The notes below the pieces were generated by a model. That model had not been told where the DNA came from, did no database searches, and worked only from the letters and a program-made list of their open reading frames with translations. A stretch of 64,000 nt of DNA from Anseranas semipalmata (lineage: Eukaryota; Chordata; Aves; Anseriformes; Anseranatidae), in assembly GCA_013399115.1 (NCBI GenBank), contig VXAA01000923.1, forward strand, positions 209,451 through 273,450. Direction: 5' to 3'. A program made the position numbers and the translations under genes. The first letter of the stretch is position 1; each line of letters starts with the position of its first letter. Positions 10,935 through 22,838 of the stretch are shown piece by piece.

Positions 10935-12237
10935 GTAAGGGGAACAAACTATCTGAGCTGGGGACACAGAAAGCTGCCCTGTTCTGATCCAGGGCTGTAA
11001 CAGCCTGCTACTGAGTGTTCATAAACTTTTAGATCTCAGCTTTCTCCTTTTACCATTAAAATGACACATTTAATATGTTTTGTCATCTTTATCTTGAGGC
11101 TTTGTCCCATACACCATTTTTTGTTTGTTTGTTTGTTTGTAATTCAAGGTGCATCATAAGAGTTCAAGAATGATACGCAGGGAGTGCTTTTAGATTCAGG
11201 ATGGGAGATGAGGGAGTTTATTCTCTTGCTCTGAAATCTAAGCCTTGTGCAACCTTCACCACATAGGAGGTGCTTTTTTGCCGGTCTACCTAAACTGTGA
11301 TGGTCAGTCAAAGATCATCAAGACAGCTAGAACATAGTTATTCTAACCACTTTGTGGCCTCCCTCTAAATATGTGTGCAGATGGTTAAAGGTGATAATGT
11401 TTACATGTGCATGTGTGCATTCTTTGCACAGATGCTCAGAAGGACTTTGATAATTCAGCCAACTCACGTTCTGTGTAGAGAGGAATACTGTTCTCTAGGT
11501 TAAAGGCAGGGCCTGGGGGAGGTTTGAGCAGCCTCATCTGTTGCTTTACAAGATTGAGCATGTGGTTTTAGGGATCACCCTGTGACCAGAACAGTAACTC
11601 ACTGTGCTTTGCCTTGCCACTCATCATACAGGCCACAGAGGGACTTGTGGGAGCTGCTCTCAGCTGCTGGCATGGCAGGGTGGGCAGCTGGGGGGCCTGG
11701 GAGACCCTTGGGGTGAGGGGACAGCCTGGCAGCAAGGGACATGCAAGACCTGAGGCTGCTGAGGCAGAGCAAGGGCAGCACACACAGCTAGGAAGCCGCT
11801 TCCAAGATTTTGTGAGGCAATAGGGCTGTTCAGGAAGGAAGAGCTGGGCTGAAGCTCTCAATGTATGAATGGAGAATTATTATAGGAAGGCTGTAGCCCT
11901 CTGAAGACCATTAGGTGCCTTAGGGCTTCCTACATGCAGTGAATGATGAAGGAAGCTGACAGGCATATTGGGAAGGACAGGACCAGGCAAGTATCAGCAT
12001 GTCATGACTCCTGCTGCCCCTTCTGCCTTGGTCTGTTCTGGGACCCATCACCTACCCTGGCAGGACCAGCACAAACCCACCCCACGACCACTCAGTGTCA
12101 GGGATGCTGCTGGAAGGGTGTTGGGCAGAGAGGGAAAAGTCATGGGAGCTGGCATTATGACTGCAACTATTTCAACAACTGTTGCCCAGCATTGCCCCTG
12201 CAATGAGAGGCAAAAATCACCCGCCAGCTCTGCCCCT
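10935..12237. other. Sequence after the arrestin exon, no exon seen
   Basis: I looked on the plus strand for an arrestin C-domain exon (a PGE-containing strand, an NQT-like motif, an acceptor with a long open frame) and found none. A (TTTG)n microsatellite lies at 11117-11140. The moderately GC-rich part at 11.5-12.2 kb has short frames on both strands with no recognisable similarity. Confidence 0.55.
11117..11140. repeat. (TTTG)n microsatellite
   Basis: Four perfect and one extended TTTG-type units. It is a simple repeat with no other function visible. Confidence 0.9.
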
Positions 12238-12318
12238 CAGTCAGCTGCAGATGACACCATGGACCCGTGATCATGCTGCCATGCAGGGGGACCTGGACAG
12301 GCTGCAGAAAAGGGCATT
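12238..12318 (+). mobile_element. Short CR1-like RT remnant
   Basis: The frame contains SADDT and, about 35 bases on, GDLDRLQKRA. This is the same pair of motifs, in the same order, as in the CR1 reverse transcriptase at 8.1-8.2 kb. The copy is short, internally deleted and heavily diverged. The assignment rests on these two motifs only. Confidence 0.45.
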
Positions 12319-12426
12319 TCTGGAGACATGATGTGTGTGCAGCCCATGCTGCAACCACGTGTGTGTGTATGTGTCTGTGTGGCTAAGCATAGGGTCTGGA
12401 GATTAGGAGGGTGCTTAGGCATTTGT

Positions 12427-12566
12427 TGGTGTTTGTTAGCATCTCTTTCTAGTGTCTAGTATTGTGGTTTATCTGACGTATTGCTGATATTGTGCCTGAA
12501 TGTATAGTTCACTGATTGCTTAATTGGTGATTGGTTAATTAGGTACTGCTAACTGAATAAATCACT
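12427..12566 (+). mobile_element. LTR-like repeat segment with AATAAA, copy 2
   Basis: Diverged second copy of the segment at 5165-5290 in the same orientation. It shares the TTTATCTG box, the ATGTATAGTT box, AGGTACTGCTAA and an AATAAA near the end. It is followed by a GC-rich stretch (12600-12800) that could be the U5 part of the LTR. No internal retroviral frame is seen between the two copies, and the arrestin exons lie between them, so they are probably independent solo LTR pieces. Confidence 0.4.
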
Positions 12567-12599
12567 CCAATCCTGATTTGCATTAAGCAATGTAAGCTG

Positions 12600-12920
12600 A
12601 GCGGTGCTTCCCCGGGGCAGGCTGCTGCTGTGCCTTGCCCACTGGGTGCCACCCAGGGAGAGCTGCGCTGCTGTGCCCCCTGTGGGCTCCCAGCACATCC
12701 CCAGGCTCTCTGGGGGGCACGCGCAGGGCTCTGGGGCTCCATCTCCCCTTGGCACAACCTCAGTCCCACAGTGGGGCTCTTGCAGCAGCCTCCTGGCAGG
12801 ACTCACCCACCCTTAGCAAGAGCACTTTGCACACCTTTTGCCATTCCCTGTGCATGGACAGATTGACTTTGGATGGCAAAACACCGCAGCCTGGGTGTGT
12901 GCAGACTGAGACATAGCATG
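12600..12920. other. GC-rich stretch, unassigned
   Basis: The local composition is far richer in G and C than the flanks, with CCCCGGGG and CACGCGCAGG. Three overlapping plus-strand frames are open, as expected for stop-poor GC-rich DNA. No protein similarity is recognised. It may be the downstream part of the LTR-like repeat just before it, or a small CpG-bearing element. Confidence 0.35.
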
Positions 12921-14920
12921 GCACTTCTGCTGCTCACATCAGGCTAATGTTTCCCCTCATCTTGTCCCTAAAAATAGTATTTATCACAACGACACTGTCA
13001 GGGCCCTTCCATGTCTCAATCGAGACCGTAAATCAGGACGCTATGTGCAAAATCCCATTACAAGTTTTTGTTTTCCAGGTCTCCCAGCTTTATTTTTCTG
13101 GCAAAAATTAATGCACTCACAACATACATGATAGCAATATGTTAGAAGAGTATTTTTCATGGCTTGTCTTTTGAACTTCCAGCATTGCTTCACAGTGACA
13201 CTTGATACAGCTGAAGGAAAACCACAACCAGTCCTGAAGTTGCCATCACATAAACACTGGCAGTCCTTGCATACACTATGAAAAGGAATTTAACTACTTC
13301 CTTTTTGCAAAATATCATTTGCAAAGAAACAATAGGATGTCAACATTTGGGGGGATAAAAGAGCAGCTTTGTAACTTCCTTGCACGCTACTTGCTGAGAT
13401 TTGAAGCACCGTGGAAGTCTATTTTCCTGACTCATGATGTCTGAAGACAGACTGAGATCAGCAAGCTCAGGAAGGCAGTTGAGGAAGAAGTGAGGTATTT
13501 CCACTCCTCATTACGGTCACCCTGCAGGCTTTCTGATGGCAGGAGGCAATGGGTATCTGATGCTAGCAAAACTGCCTTCTGGTTTCAGAAACTGCATTTC
13601 TCCAGATGGAATATATACCAGGGTGAAATGTGCTTAATCCTGTTCCTGAGATATTTTGTGCAGTGTCTGTGCATATGTGTGTGCGAACCTCACATGAAGA
13701 TATCAACAACCCACAGAGGCCAAGGTCTTAATAATATAGGCATGATACAACAGACAAGCATACTTGTGGGATACCTGAATTCTGGGAACTCAGCTCTGGA
13801 AACACAACTCTTCATTTTAATTTTCTTTTCTACCTTTTGCATGTCTTCTGTATTGCAAATTCTTCATGCGCTTCCTTTCCTGTCTTTATAGTTTCATTTC
13901 TCTAAGGCACTTTCATGCTACTCTGTTATAAATAGTAACAAAAGCAATACCATGAGTGGGTAGTTTCAGTATATGTTTCCAACACACTGCAGAAGATGGA
14001 GTACAGAGGTCTCTAGGAAAGGTCTCGTCAAATGCCTAGTTCACTTCTCCAAAGAGTCAGTGGAGATTTTTGTATAGTAATTTTGGAGTCATAAAAACAC
14101 CAGGAGTCACATTTGGGCCGTCTGTATTTATTCCTTCATGTGCCTTTTGCAAGGCACTAAAATACACCCAAACTAGATGCCTCTGAAGTCTAGTCAGACC
14201 AGTATTATGCTGTGTCTTTGCTAAGACTCTTCAGAGCAGCAAGAGTAACTGTTCAGGTGCAGTGACCAAAAATAGCCACATATCTCACGGGGACATTGAT
14301 GACCCTGCATGAATTTCAAGAACCTGCTAGCACAGACACCTTACTAACTAAGGACAGATCATCATCCTCTCTTATATGACATAGGTATCACTTGGGCTTG
14401 AAAACTTAAAAAACAAAACACTTTTTTAGGTGCAATACCACACATTTCACTGGAGGTTTCAATAAATACTGCACACTAAGTATACCTGTAGTTGATAGGT
14501 TCAACAAACATTGGCTCTCATGAGGAGACTTACTGTGAAAATGGAGCAGGATGTTACTGTTGACTTCTGCCTCATATGCTTTAGCTGTATTTATATAAAT
14601 AATGAGCTCTTTAGTCTTTTGAATTAATATTTTTTTTTTCTTTTTGAATGAACCATGCCTGGAGTCTCGCCAGAACCCCATAGGGAAGAGTTTGATCTCT
14701 GCACCCTTTGGGATTATTTCTGAGGGTTAGCCTTGCTGTGAAGCTGGTGGGATTTGTGCAGGTCAGAAGTGATGGAGAGGTTGGAAAGAGAATAAAGAGA
14801 TGGGACACATGAATGTCTATTTTGTCTGCTTACATTTTAATTTTAACCTTGCACAGATTTTGGAGAATGCTCCATTTTTGTGTAGTTTCATGAAACAAAA
14901 TTAGAATTTTTTATCTTTCT

Positions 14921-14953
14921 AGTAACCATAGAAACATAGAAACAATGGTTACT
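14921..14953. repeat. 9-bp perfect inverted repeat with 15-nt loop
   Basis: AGTAACCAT at 14921-14929 is the exact reverse complement of ATGGTTACT at 14945-14953. The loop is A-rich. It could form a cruciform or RNA hairpin, or be a pair of GTAACC half-sites. Function is unknown. Confidence 0.7.
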
Positions 14954-15241
14954 GGAAATTGTTACACTTCTGTACTTGTGGGAGCAGGTTTGTGTTACTG
15001 CTGGATGACGCAGGAGTTAAGCCACACCTGCATCCTCAGCAGTGTTACCTGGCAAGGCTGCCATAGCCAACAGGGAATGAACCTCACAAAGGTCTTCAAA
15101 CATCTGGAGCAGCTGGAGCCCCAGCAGTTCTGGAATGTACTAATGGTAGCTGCTGTTGGCTCAAGCTATACCTGCTTTCAGCAAATGATTTTATGAATGA
15201 TTAAATAGTGAAACTGTGACCATGTTTGAGTATCTGTTTCA

Positions 15242-15273
15242 TTGTCCAAAAGACTTTGTTGTCCAAAAGACTT
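15242..15273. repeat. Direct repeat of TTGTCCAAAAGACTT
   Basis: The 15-base unit occurs twice without mismatch, at 15242-15256 and 15259-15273, separated by two bases. This is a recent local duplication. Confidence 0.9.
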
Positions 15274-16571
15274 AGTAGCCATTCGTAGGACATTAACTCC
15301 TTTCACGTCCCCTTACACCTCCCAAAGAAAGGCCAATGAGACACACAGTGTCTCAGAAGCAGTCAGCATCAACATTTTTCTCTATTTAAAGGGAGGAAGA
15401 GTGCATCAATACTTTTTAAAAGCTCTTTTTAAATAAGAGTCTCTGATTACCCAACTTGTTTGCCTTTGTCTTTCTATCCTTTAAAATTACAGTCTCTTTC
15501 CTGCTTTAAGCTACTGCTTTAAGACACAAATGTAGATTAAATCGTACTGATTTGTTTGATCTTTGTATCTCCATCCTCTCCTTCAATGCTTAAAACTTCT
15601 GCTTTTCTACATAGTTGTCTGTCTCCCTTTCACATTTCTATAAGTAATCTGCCACCCTCCCAGACAAGAACTTGAACGGGGCCAGCTTTCTTCTGATTGC
15701 CTCTGCTAGACTTCCTGGGAGGGAAGGGCTCCTTAGTCTCACTAGACAGACCTTAACTAAAACAAAACAACCCCCTGACCTGCCTAGACTTCATCCACAT
15801 TACATGTAAGTATTGGTTTCTAATCTGTTTTTCCTTTCAGAGATCATGTCTTAAACCCTTGTGTGTACATTCAGACACAAGGCCAGTAATGGAAAGTCAA
15901 TATGAATGGAGATCTGAAAAGAAAGAAGTCTTTTCCTTTAGTTAATCTAAATGATTCTTCGGTTAATACTGATTATAGTCTGGCTGTATAGAGTAACGAC
16001 CTGGGCAATGCATAAGTTCAGCTATCCAATTTGTTTCCTACTGACCACTCCAAACAGGTCTTACAAAAATGGAATAGCCCATTCTATTAATGGGTGCTAT
16101 TGGTTCTTGTAGACAAAATATAATAAAGTATGACTCTTTCATGAGCAGTTTTAATCATTCAATCAGGGTAATTGATTACATGAGCCAAGGGTTGCAAATT
16201 GAAGAGATAATTGACTTTTTCAATATGCAAATACAGTACCAGGCAATAAACAGATACCAGTTATATCAGTACGAAATACAATTACAATTAACTTCAGCAT
16301 CACAAAGAAAGTGGCTTGATTTTTTTCAATGCTTGCATGCCATTTTCTGCTCTCAGTTATGCCTATGAAGTGCCTAGTGAGAGCTGGTGTAGATTCTCTC
16401 CCACAGAGCAGAGGGTACCTGATCAGAACTTTGCTCACATCTTAATAGTTTTGGCTTTGCACAATGTCACTTGTCATGCTTTATACATAGTTTGTTCATT
16501 CTCACTTACTATTACTGGGAATCTCCTCTTTCTACCAGTGGCAACATTTATACAGCAATACCGAAAAGAGT

Positions 16572-16705
16572 TTGCAACAGGCTGCCCAGGGAGGTCATGA
16601 AGTCTCCATCATCGGATATTTTCAAGACTTGCAAAGATAAAGCCCTGAGCAACCTGGTTTGAGCTCAGAGCTGACCCCACTTTGTGCAATAGCTTGCCTA
16701 GAGAC
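16572..16705 (+). mobile_element. CR1: CR1 LINE 3' fragment (plus orientation)
   Basis: Contains the CR1 3' UTR-proximal sequence CAGGCTGCCCAGGGAGGTCA followed by GAAGTCTCCATCATCGG, ATATTTTCAAGACTTGCAAA and CCTGAGCAACCTGG. This matches the order in the CR1 copy at 8.85-8.95 kb, but is diverged and lacks the terminal octamers. Confidence 0.75.
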
Positions 16706-19700
16706 ACCTATCAACCTGAATTATCTTGTGAACCTGTGAAAGTGAAGGGGAGATAAGCAGAAAGGAAAGGAGGATCCTGAATGGAACTGTGGATAATTTT
16801 GAGGATACTAAGAATCAAAGAGATTTAAATAGTGGAAAATGGGGGGAAAGGATCCTATGGGAAAAAGAAACAATGAAAAAAATAAGTTGACAACTGAGGA
16901 AATAAGAACGTTCAGATCCATTTCAAACTGTCTTTGAAAGGTGGCAAAAAGGAGGGAGCAAAGAAGCTGTCAATATTGACTTTTTAGAAACAAATAATGC
17001 ATTTCAATTTTAACTATTATGACTGCTTTCTGCTTGACTTTCTCATTTCCATGATAATAGGAGTTCCACCACAGCCAGTCACAGCAACAGTACTTGTCTG
17101 TCTGAAAAGAAGAAAGGAGCCCACACTTTCTTAAAATCCCCATCACTGAAGCTATGTCAGGCAGGGCAGGGCACACTGGGGCTTTGTGAATGAGCAGGCT
17201 GAAAGCCCTTTTTCCTTGGGAACTGAAGAGACATAATGAAGGCAAACCTGAGGAAAACACCTATTATGTTCATGTGTCCCATGTCTCCTTCAAATGTAGC
17301 TGAGAGCAAGGCAACTTGCAACAGAAGAGACAGGGCTCTGGTTGTTTTAAAGAAGATACACAGTTATGCATCTTCTTGAATTAATACACCCAGTCATAAA
17401 GATAACCATCTGTAAATATTCCTTGGTAATGATCCATGGAGGGACCTAGTTAGATGGACCAAACACCTTTCTGTACATAGCATACAGTATTGCAATGAAC
17501 CATTTTCATGCTAGATCTGTTCCTAGACTGGAACAGAGCCTTAGGAAAGTTACCTGTTACTTCTTTGGCAGAATTTCCTTTGCTGGGCAGAGCCTGTGTA
17601 CAGATGGTACTATATCAATAACAACAATTATGGGTCTTTGGTGGGCAATTTGCAGTTTAGGTCACCAACAATAAAAATTGCTTGGAAATAAAAACAGAAG
17701 AATGGGGCTTGAGGAAGAAAAAAAAAAAAAAGGAAGAGGAGAAGGAATTCAATATGCAGAGAAGTGCTCCAGAAGTCACAAAGCAGCATGAGACCTGGGT
17801 CTATAACCTGCCTGCAGGAATCAGATAAGCTGCCCTTCTGCAGACCCCAATTGCCAGACATCAAAGGAAAAGCAGAGATTAGAGGCATCTTTGTGACTGT
17901 GCTGTGGTTGTAACACGCATTTCTGAAAGGATTTGATGCTACTAGATTGCTCTTTGCAAAGCAGCTGGGTTCATGCTTTTCCTCTCTCCAGTAAGGAGTT
18001 TGCCGGGGAAACTACAAACCTCATGGAGTTTCTCCTTCATAAGTTTTTTCCCTGCTTCTTCTTCAGAAAATTACCCCTTCCCCAAAGTGAAAAGCTGCTG
18101 GCATCCCCCATGCAGAGGAATTGATAGGAGGGAAATAAGATGGTGTTAAAACCTAGTCACCCAGCAGACCTACTCACCCAGAAGTCATCTGGAAGCTGAG
18201 AACTGTGAGCATTAGGGAGGAAGGACTTGCTCTTCTGTTCTGGACGGATAGGATTTACAGTGATTTGCTGTCTCTCCATTTGTCCCCCAGTTTTCCTATG
18301 AAACAGGACTTTCATTTATATTGATTTACCTCTGAAATGGTCACATAATGCATTCTTCCTCACCTCGAGGCTGTGCAGCTCACAGACCAGACTTCTGCCT
18401 TTTGCTTGTCCTTGGCTGTCCAACTTGGAGTTTGTGTATTTGGTATCCCAGTGACATGCCACATCGTGGTCAGGACAGTTTTGAATGCATATAGGAATGA
18501 AGACAAACAACCCCTTTGTCATTTGAGTCTTAGAACAGATGGACAGGAGTGGGACTGCATGGTAGAAGAGCTGGTATGCCTGGTGTGTGCAGCAGCATCT
18601 TGGTCAATAAAGCAACTGCAACTGTTTGTTAATAAATGCAGTTTGAACCTCTACATGTCACTATCCACAGTCAGGGTCACTCAAACATCTAATAAACATG
18701 TGCTTGGTCTATATCCTGCACTAGGCAGCTACAAGTGAATCGGCTTTATGGTCTTATTCACAGTTTGGTATGTCCGATTTTTATGGTTCTTGCAATCTGC
18801 TCAAAGCTTAAGCTGGTTACTTTTAAATGCAACCTAAAAAGCTGAAACACTCTTCTTGCAGGACCATAACCACTTCAACTTTATGGCCTAAGATAAAAAG
18901 TTGTCTCCCACTGAGCCCCTCCTAGTAGGTTGTTAAAATTAAGGGCAGTGTATTAAAAATCTGTTACATCTTTTATTTAGTCATAACCTGTGCACTTGTG
19001 GGAAAATGAGCTTGCCAGTCTAGTAGGTATCTGAATTGCTGTCTTTCCAGTCTTTGAGAGGTGTCTGTTCTTTGTTTTCAGGTAGTTGTTGCGATGGAAG
19101 TTATTCACTGCAGGAAAAGCAATTACTTACCACATACTGTAATATTGCGTAGTAGCCCAGCGTATGATGGTACTAGCTGGAGAGGACAGAAATCTTTAAA
19201 ACAGAATAAATTTACTTTTTGAATAGATTAGACAAAATGAATTTTGGGGAAGCAGATAGTGCCATGAAATGTTCCTTTTTTGGTTTTGTATTTTCTAGGC
19301 AACAGAAATGGAGGCAGAGGAGATGAAACAGCCTGGAGTAAATAACATTCATGGAGCAACACAGAATAAAGAGGGTAGTAGTGAATTATCTGCTTGAGAG
19401 AATCAGCAGTTTCACCAAGACAATCAACTAATTCCTGGACTCCAAATGTACATACACATCTTATACAATTGGATTTTAGACATAAATGCTTTCGTACACA
19501 AGAAGATTGTATTTAAGGTACTTTCTACAAATATTCTTACCTTCTATTTGCCCTATGTCATTTCCATCTCATCAGAGGTAATTGTTGAGGATGCTGAAGT
19601 AATTTATAGGCACCTGTGGGCTCATAAATCTTATGTGCTTAGCCCAGAGATGTCTCTTCTACACATGCTCTTTAAGCAGTATCTGTCATCCATCACTATA

Positions 19701-21326
19701 CAGAGTATCTGTGGTAAAATAAGAGCTATCATACCAAATCCAGTCTCTGACAAAGCATACACAGACCAGCCCTGCATTGATGGTAACTGCTGGGTGGCTT
19801 ATTATAGAGGGCAGAATGGAGATGTGTGTGACGTGAGAAAACTTAACATTTCCTCAAGTTTCTTTCCTTCCATGAGAAGTTGCTCAACTTCTTTACGAAA
19901 AGAAAAAAAAGACTAAAAAAACTTCTGTTAGACTTTCAGGAAAAGGACAACCAACCATATCAAAGTCATAGTGGTGGGTACTAGATAAGAAAGGATTTCA
20001 GAGAGTTTTGAGTTAATGAAACATTTCAGAATATTAATAATGAACAACACTTGAAAACAATAAATGTGCTTGTGGGAGGAATATTTCCGTTTCAGGTAAC
20101 AAATTTTAGGCCTCGTAGCCACCCAGTCTCACATGGGCCCTTCTACAGTCCATGGCAGAAGACAAGTTACTTCAGAAGAAGACCGAGGATGAATCTGCAT
20201 TAGTAGCTCAGCACAGGAGTGCGGTTTAGATTGCAGCCACTTACTCTTACCACTTACTTATTTGAACCCGGTTCAAATTGTGTGGTCTGTGCACATGAAT
20301 GAGATTCGGCTGAAACATACTTCAGCCACTATTGGGCAATCAGTTTACAGGACCAGACTAGAGCTAAATTGAAGTAAAGAGTCTCAGGGTAAATCTAGCT
20401 ACCTATCTCAGGCTTCTCAAACTGGATACTGAAAGTGGAGAGTGAAAACACTCTTCCCTTCTCCCATCTATGACTCTATTTACAAATGAGACTCCCACAT
20501 AACTGAGGATTCCTTCCTCCTCTAATTAAATTGATGAGTTGACCATAATGAGTAGCTACACTGAGTCTTTTCACTTCTTAAGATTTCATGTTGTAAGCAG
20601 TCTCTCTGCTTGACCATTAATTTAAATACTCCTGCAAGATCTAGGATTACTTGATGTTCTTCTCACTTTCATGCAGGGTTGTAATGACCTTAAAAGCATT
20701 AACTCAATTTGAGGTCATAGAATTATTTTAGCTGCAGATCAGTTGCTTAATAGCAGTTTTCTCAGAGTCATGTAATCATGCAGGCTGTAAGGCTCAAGTA
20801 AGTCTTTCATTTTCTGCCTACATATTAATGGATTTAACCACTCCCATGCACAAAAAGAGAAATAGGTTCATGGGAGATATTCAATACTTGGCTTTATAGT
20901 GCCCAACACATACAGAGAAGCATGTATCTGCAAAATCAATCAGCTATTTCTGTAACTACTTAACAAATACTCTCACTTTTAAAATCAAACTCTGCTTGAA
21001 AGTCAAGCATCAATATAGTCACCTCTTACGTACAAGCAGGATCTCGTGGTGTTTTACCATTAGTAATTAATGATTTGTCTTTGGTTATATATCGTCAACT
21101 AAACAAATGTATAGGCTGCAGTAGGCAAAAGCTAATAGTAGATTTATTTTTAGCCATATTTTTAATGGATAAATATTTAGTCTGATTATAAAGTGAACTT
21201 TTGCTTGATGAAATACTAAATGTTCCATAAGCAAAATATTTGATTTTGACTTTACTGTGATACTGTCTGTCTTTGCTAGTGCCAGAAATATTTATGATTT
21301 TAAATAGGACAATGCATGTGTAATTT

Positions 21327-21342
21327 AAAAAAAAAAAAAAAA
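21327..21342. repeat. A16 homopolymer
   Basis: Sixteen A followed by C and seven A. It is a low-complexity tract, in the possible TMEM117 3' UTR where it would be poly(U) in RNA. Confidence 0.9.
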
Positions 21343-21397
21343 CAAAAAAACTAACAGGATATGTTCCTGCCTCATAATAAACAATTGTTGAATGATG

Positions 21398-21403
21398 TTT
21401 ATT
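21398..21403 (-). terminator. Candidate TMEM117 polyadenylation hexamer (AATAAA)
   Basis: TTTATT on the plus strand is AATAAA in the sense of TMEM117, about 1.4 kb past the stop codon. Other hexamers occur nearby, so this is one candidate among several rather than a mapped site. Confidence 0.2.
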
Positions 21404-22838
21404 AAAACTGACTCTCAAGTGACAGTTAATAAATGCATAGTTCTATTATGCATGCTAAATTCATCATTCCAAAAACTTAAAAGCAGATAGATCAAAACAA
21501 TGGAGATAAAAAAGTCACAAAGACAAAATACAGCAACACCAGTAAATGACAGGGAAATAATTCAGACTTAAAAATGACTTATTATTTAGTAACTTGTAAC
21601 AACAATTTATAGAACTAAATTAGAGGCAAATCAGAGTCTTTCTGATGTTTTAGATATGCAATTTCTCTAGTGCATATAGTTTGATCGTACAGCAGAGGAA
21701 TTCACATTCCAAAGTCCCCTTCAAAAAAGCAAAATAAACACTTCAGCCATGTTTCTGCTTCCAGGTTACATTTACTCATGGATAATGAATGAAGAAAGAA
21801 AAGGTTACAAGACATTTCAAGTATAAATCTGTTTTAATAAATACCCCTAAACATTTCTTCAACACATTTAGACTGCCCATGTGTGATGTGTTTCATATGT
21901 ATGTTTCATGTATATCCAGACCATATCTGCACGGAACCATATAAATACTGGATTTAACGGGCTCTGTGTCCTTTACTGTAATCACTCCACTGGCTCTTTG
22001 ATGTTACATAGGTTTGGTGTGATGATGGAAAAAGTTGCTTCAACCATGTTTTTTCACCTCTGTTTCTAAAAGGTGAAGGGCAGACTTTTTAATCAAGGAG
22101 CAGTTTATCTTTAATTATGAAAAATATAATTAGGCATTATCACCTAATTGCTATTACTGATGGAGAAAGTCACATTTTTGTAAGTAGTGACCCATGCTGT
22201 ATTATCGCTCTACTGTTTACAGCATAATGAATCTGTATTTGTGTTTGGCAGCTAGCCAGCAAAAATTAAAAGGTAATCAACATGCTTCTCTGCAGTCCGG
22301 TCATTAAAGTCACTGGTTCCACAGATGAGTAAATAACAAAGTCAAGTTGTGATGTCCTAACAGAAACCCTTCTTAAGGAATAACTATACTTATCTCAGAG
22401 CTCTGTTAAGATATCAAATGATACTTGAAATAACCATATACAAAAAGCTTTGCAAAATAGGTTAGAAGAACTGTGCTATACATCTGATGCTGTGTTAAAA
22501 AACAGTTTAATGTCTCAAGGCACCACCACGGTAGAATTTTATACCTGCAAGTAATCATCTAATACACTATTGTACAGTTAAGTTAATGTATTAATAAATA
22601 GCTTGTACAATTTTGGGAAGCAATCTATAAAGGAATGTTAGATATACAGTAGGCACATACTATAATACAAATAAATAAAAAAAAAATAAACAAAATTCCT
22701 AGAAAAAGCATGCTGAGCACCTTTTGGTATAGGTTGAGTTTCTTGTTCTAAACACTATGTAAATCTTAACTTACAAAAGGTAAAACTGAACTCTTATAGC
22801 AACTGCTTATTTAAACTGATTTTCCTGGGTATTTGCCT

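Larger units (their letters stand above)
12930..16571. other. Intergenic stretch with small repeats only
   Basis: No exon is recognised. A plus-strand frame of 133 codons at 13490-13891 starts only with GTG and resembles nothing known. A hairpin-forming inverted repeat lies at 14921-14953 and a direct repeat at 15242-15273. Confidence 0.5.
16706..22838. other. Intergenic region and presumed TMEM117 3' UTR
   Basis: No further exon is recognised. The right-hand part, below 22838, should include the TMEM117 3' UTR on the minus strand. Several minus-strand AATAAA/ATTAAA hexamers exist (for example at 21398-21403), and sequence alone does not single one out. A-tracts lie at 17718-17731 and 21327-21342. 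A plus-strand ATG frame of 156 codons at 19446-19916 has no recognised similarity. Confidence 0.5.

Noticed and set aside
12604..12916. Three overlapping plus-strand frames in GC-rich DNA
   Set aside because: Multiple frames open at once reflect GC richness. Translations are Pro/Ser/Trp-rich with no known domain.
13490..13891. 133-codon plus-strand frame considered as a missing arrestin exon
   Set aside because: Starts at GTG, lacks arrestin C-domain motifs (no PGE or NQT-type strand) and has no acceptor in the right phase.
17933..18124. GEFAGE-like stretch considered as an arrestin C-domain fragment
   Set aside because: Only a few residues resemble the PGE strand. The rest of the frame does not fit and there is no matching exon border.
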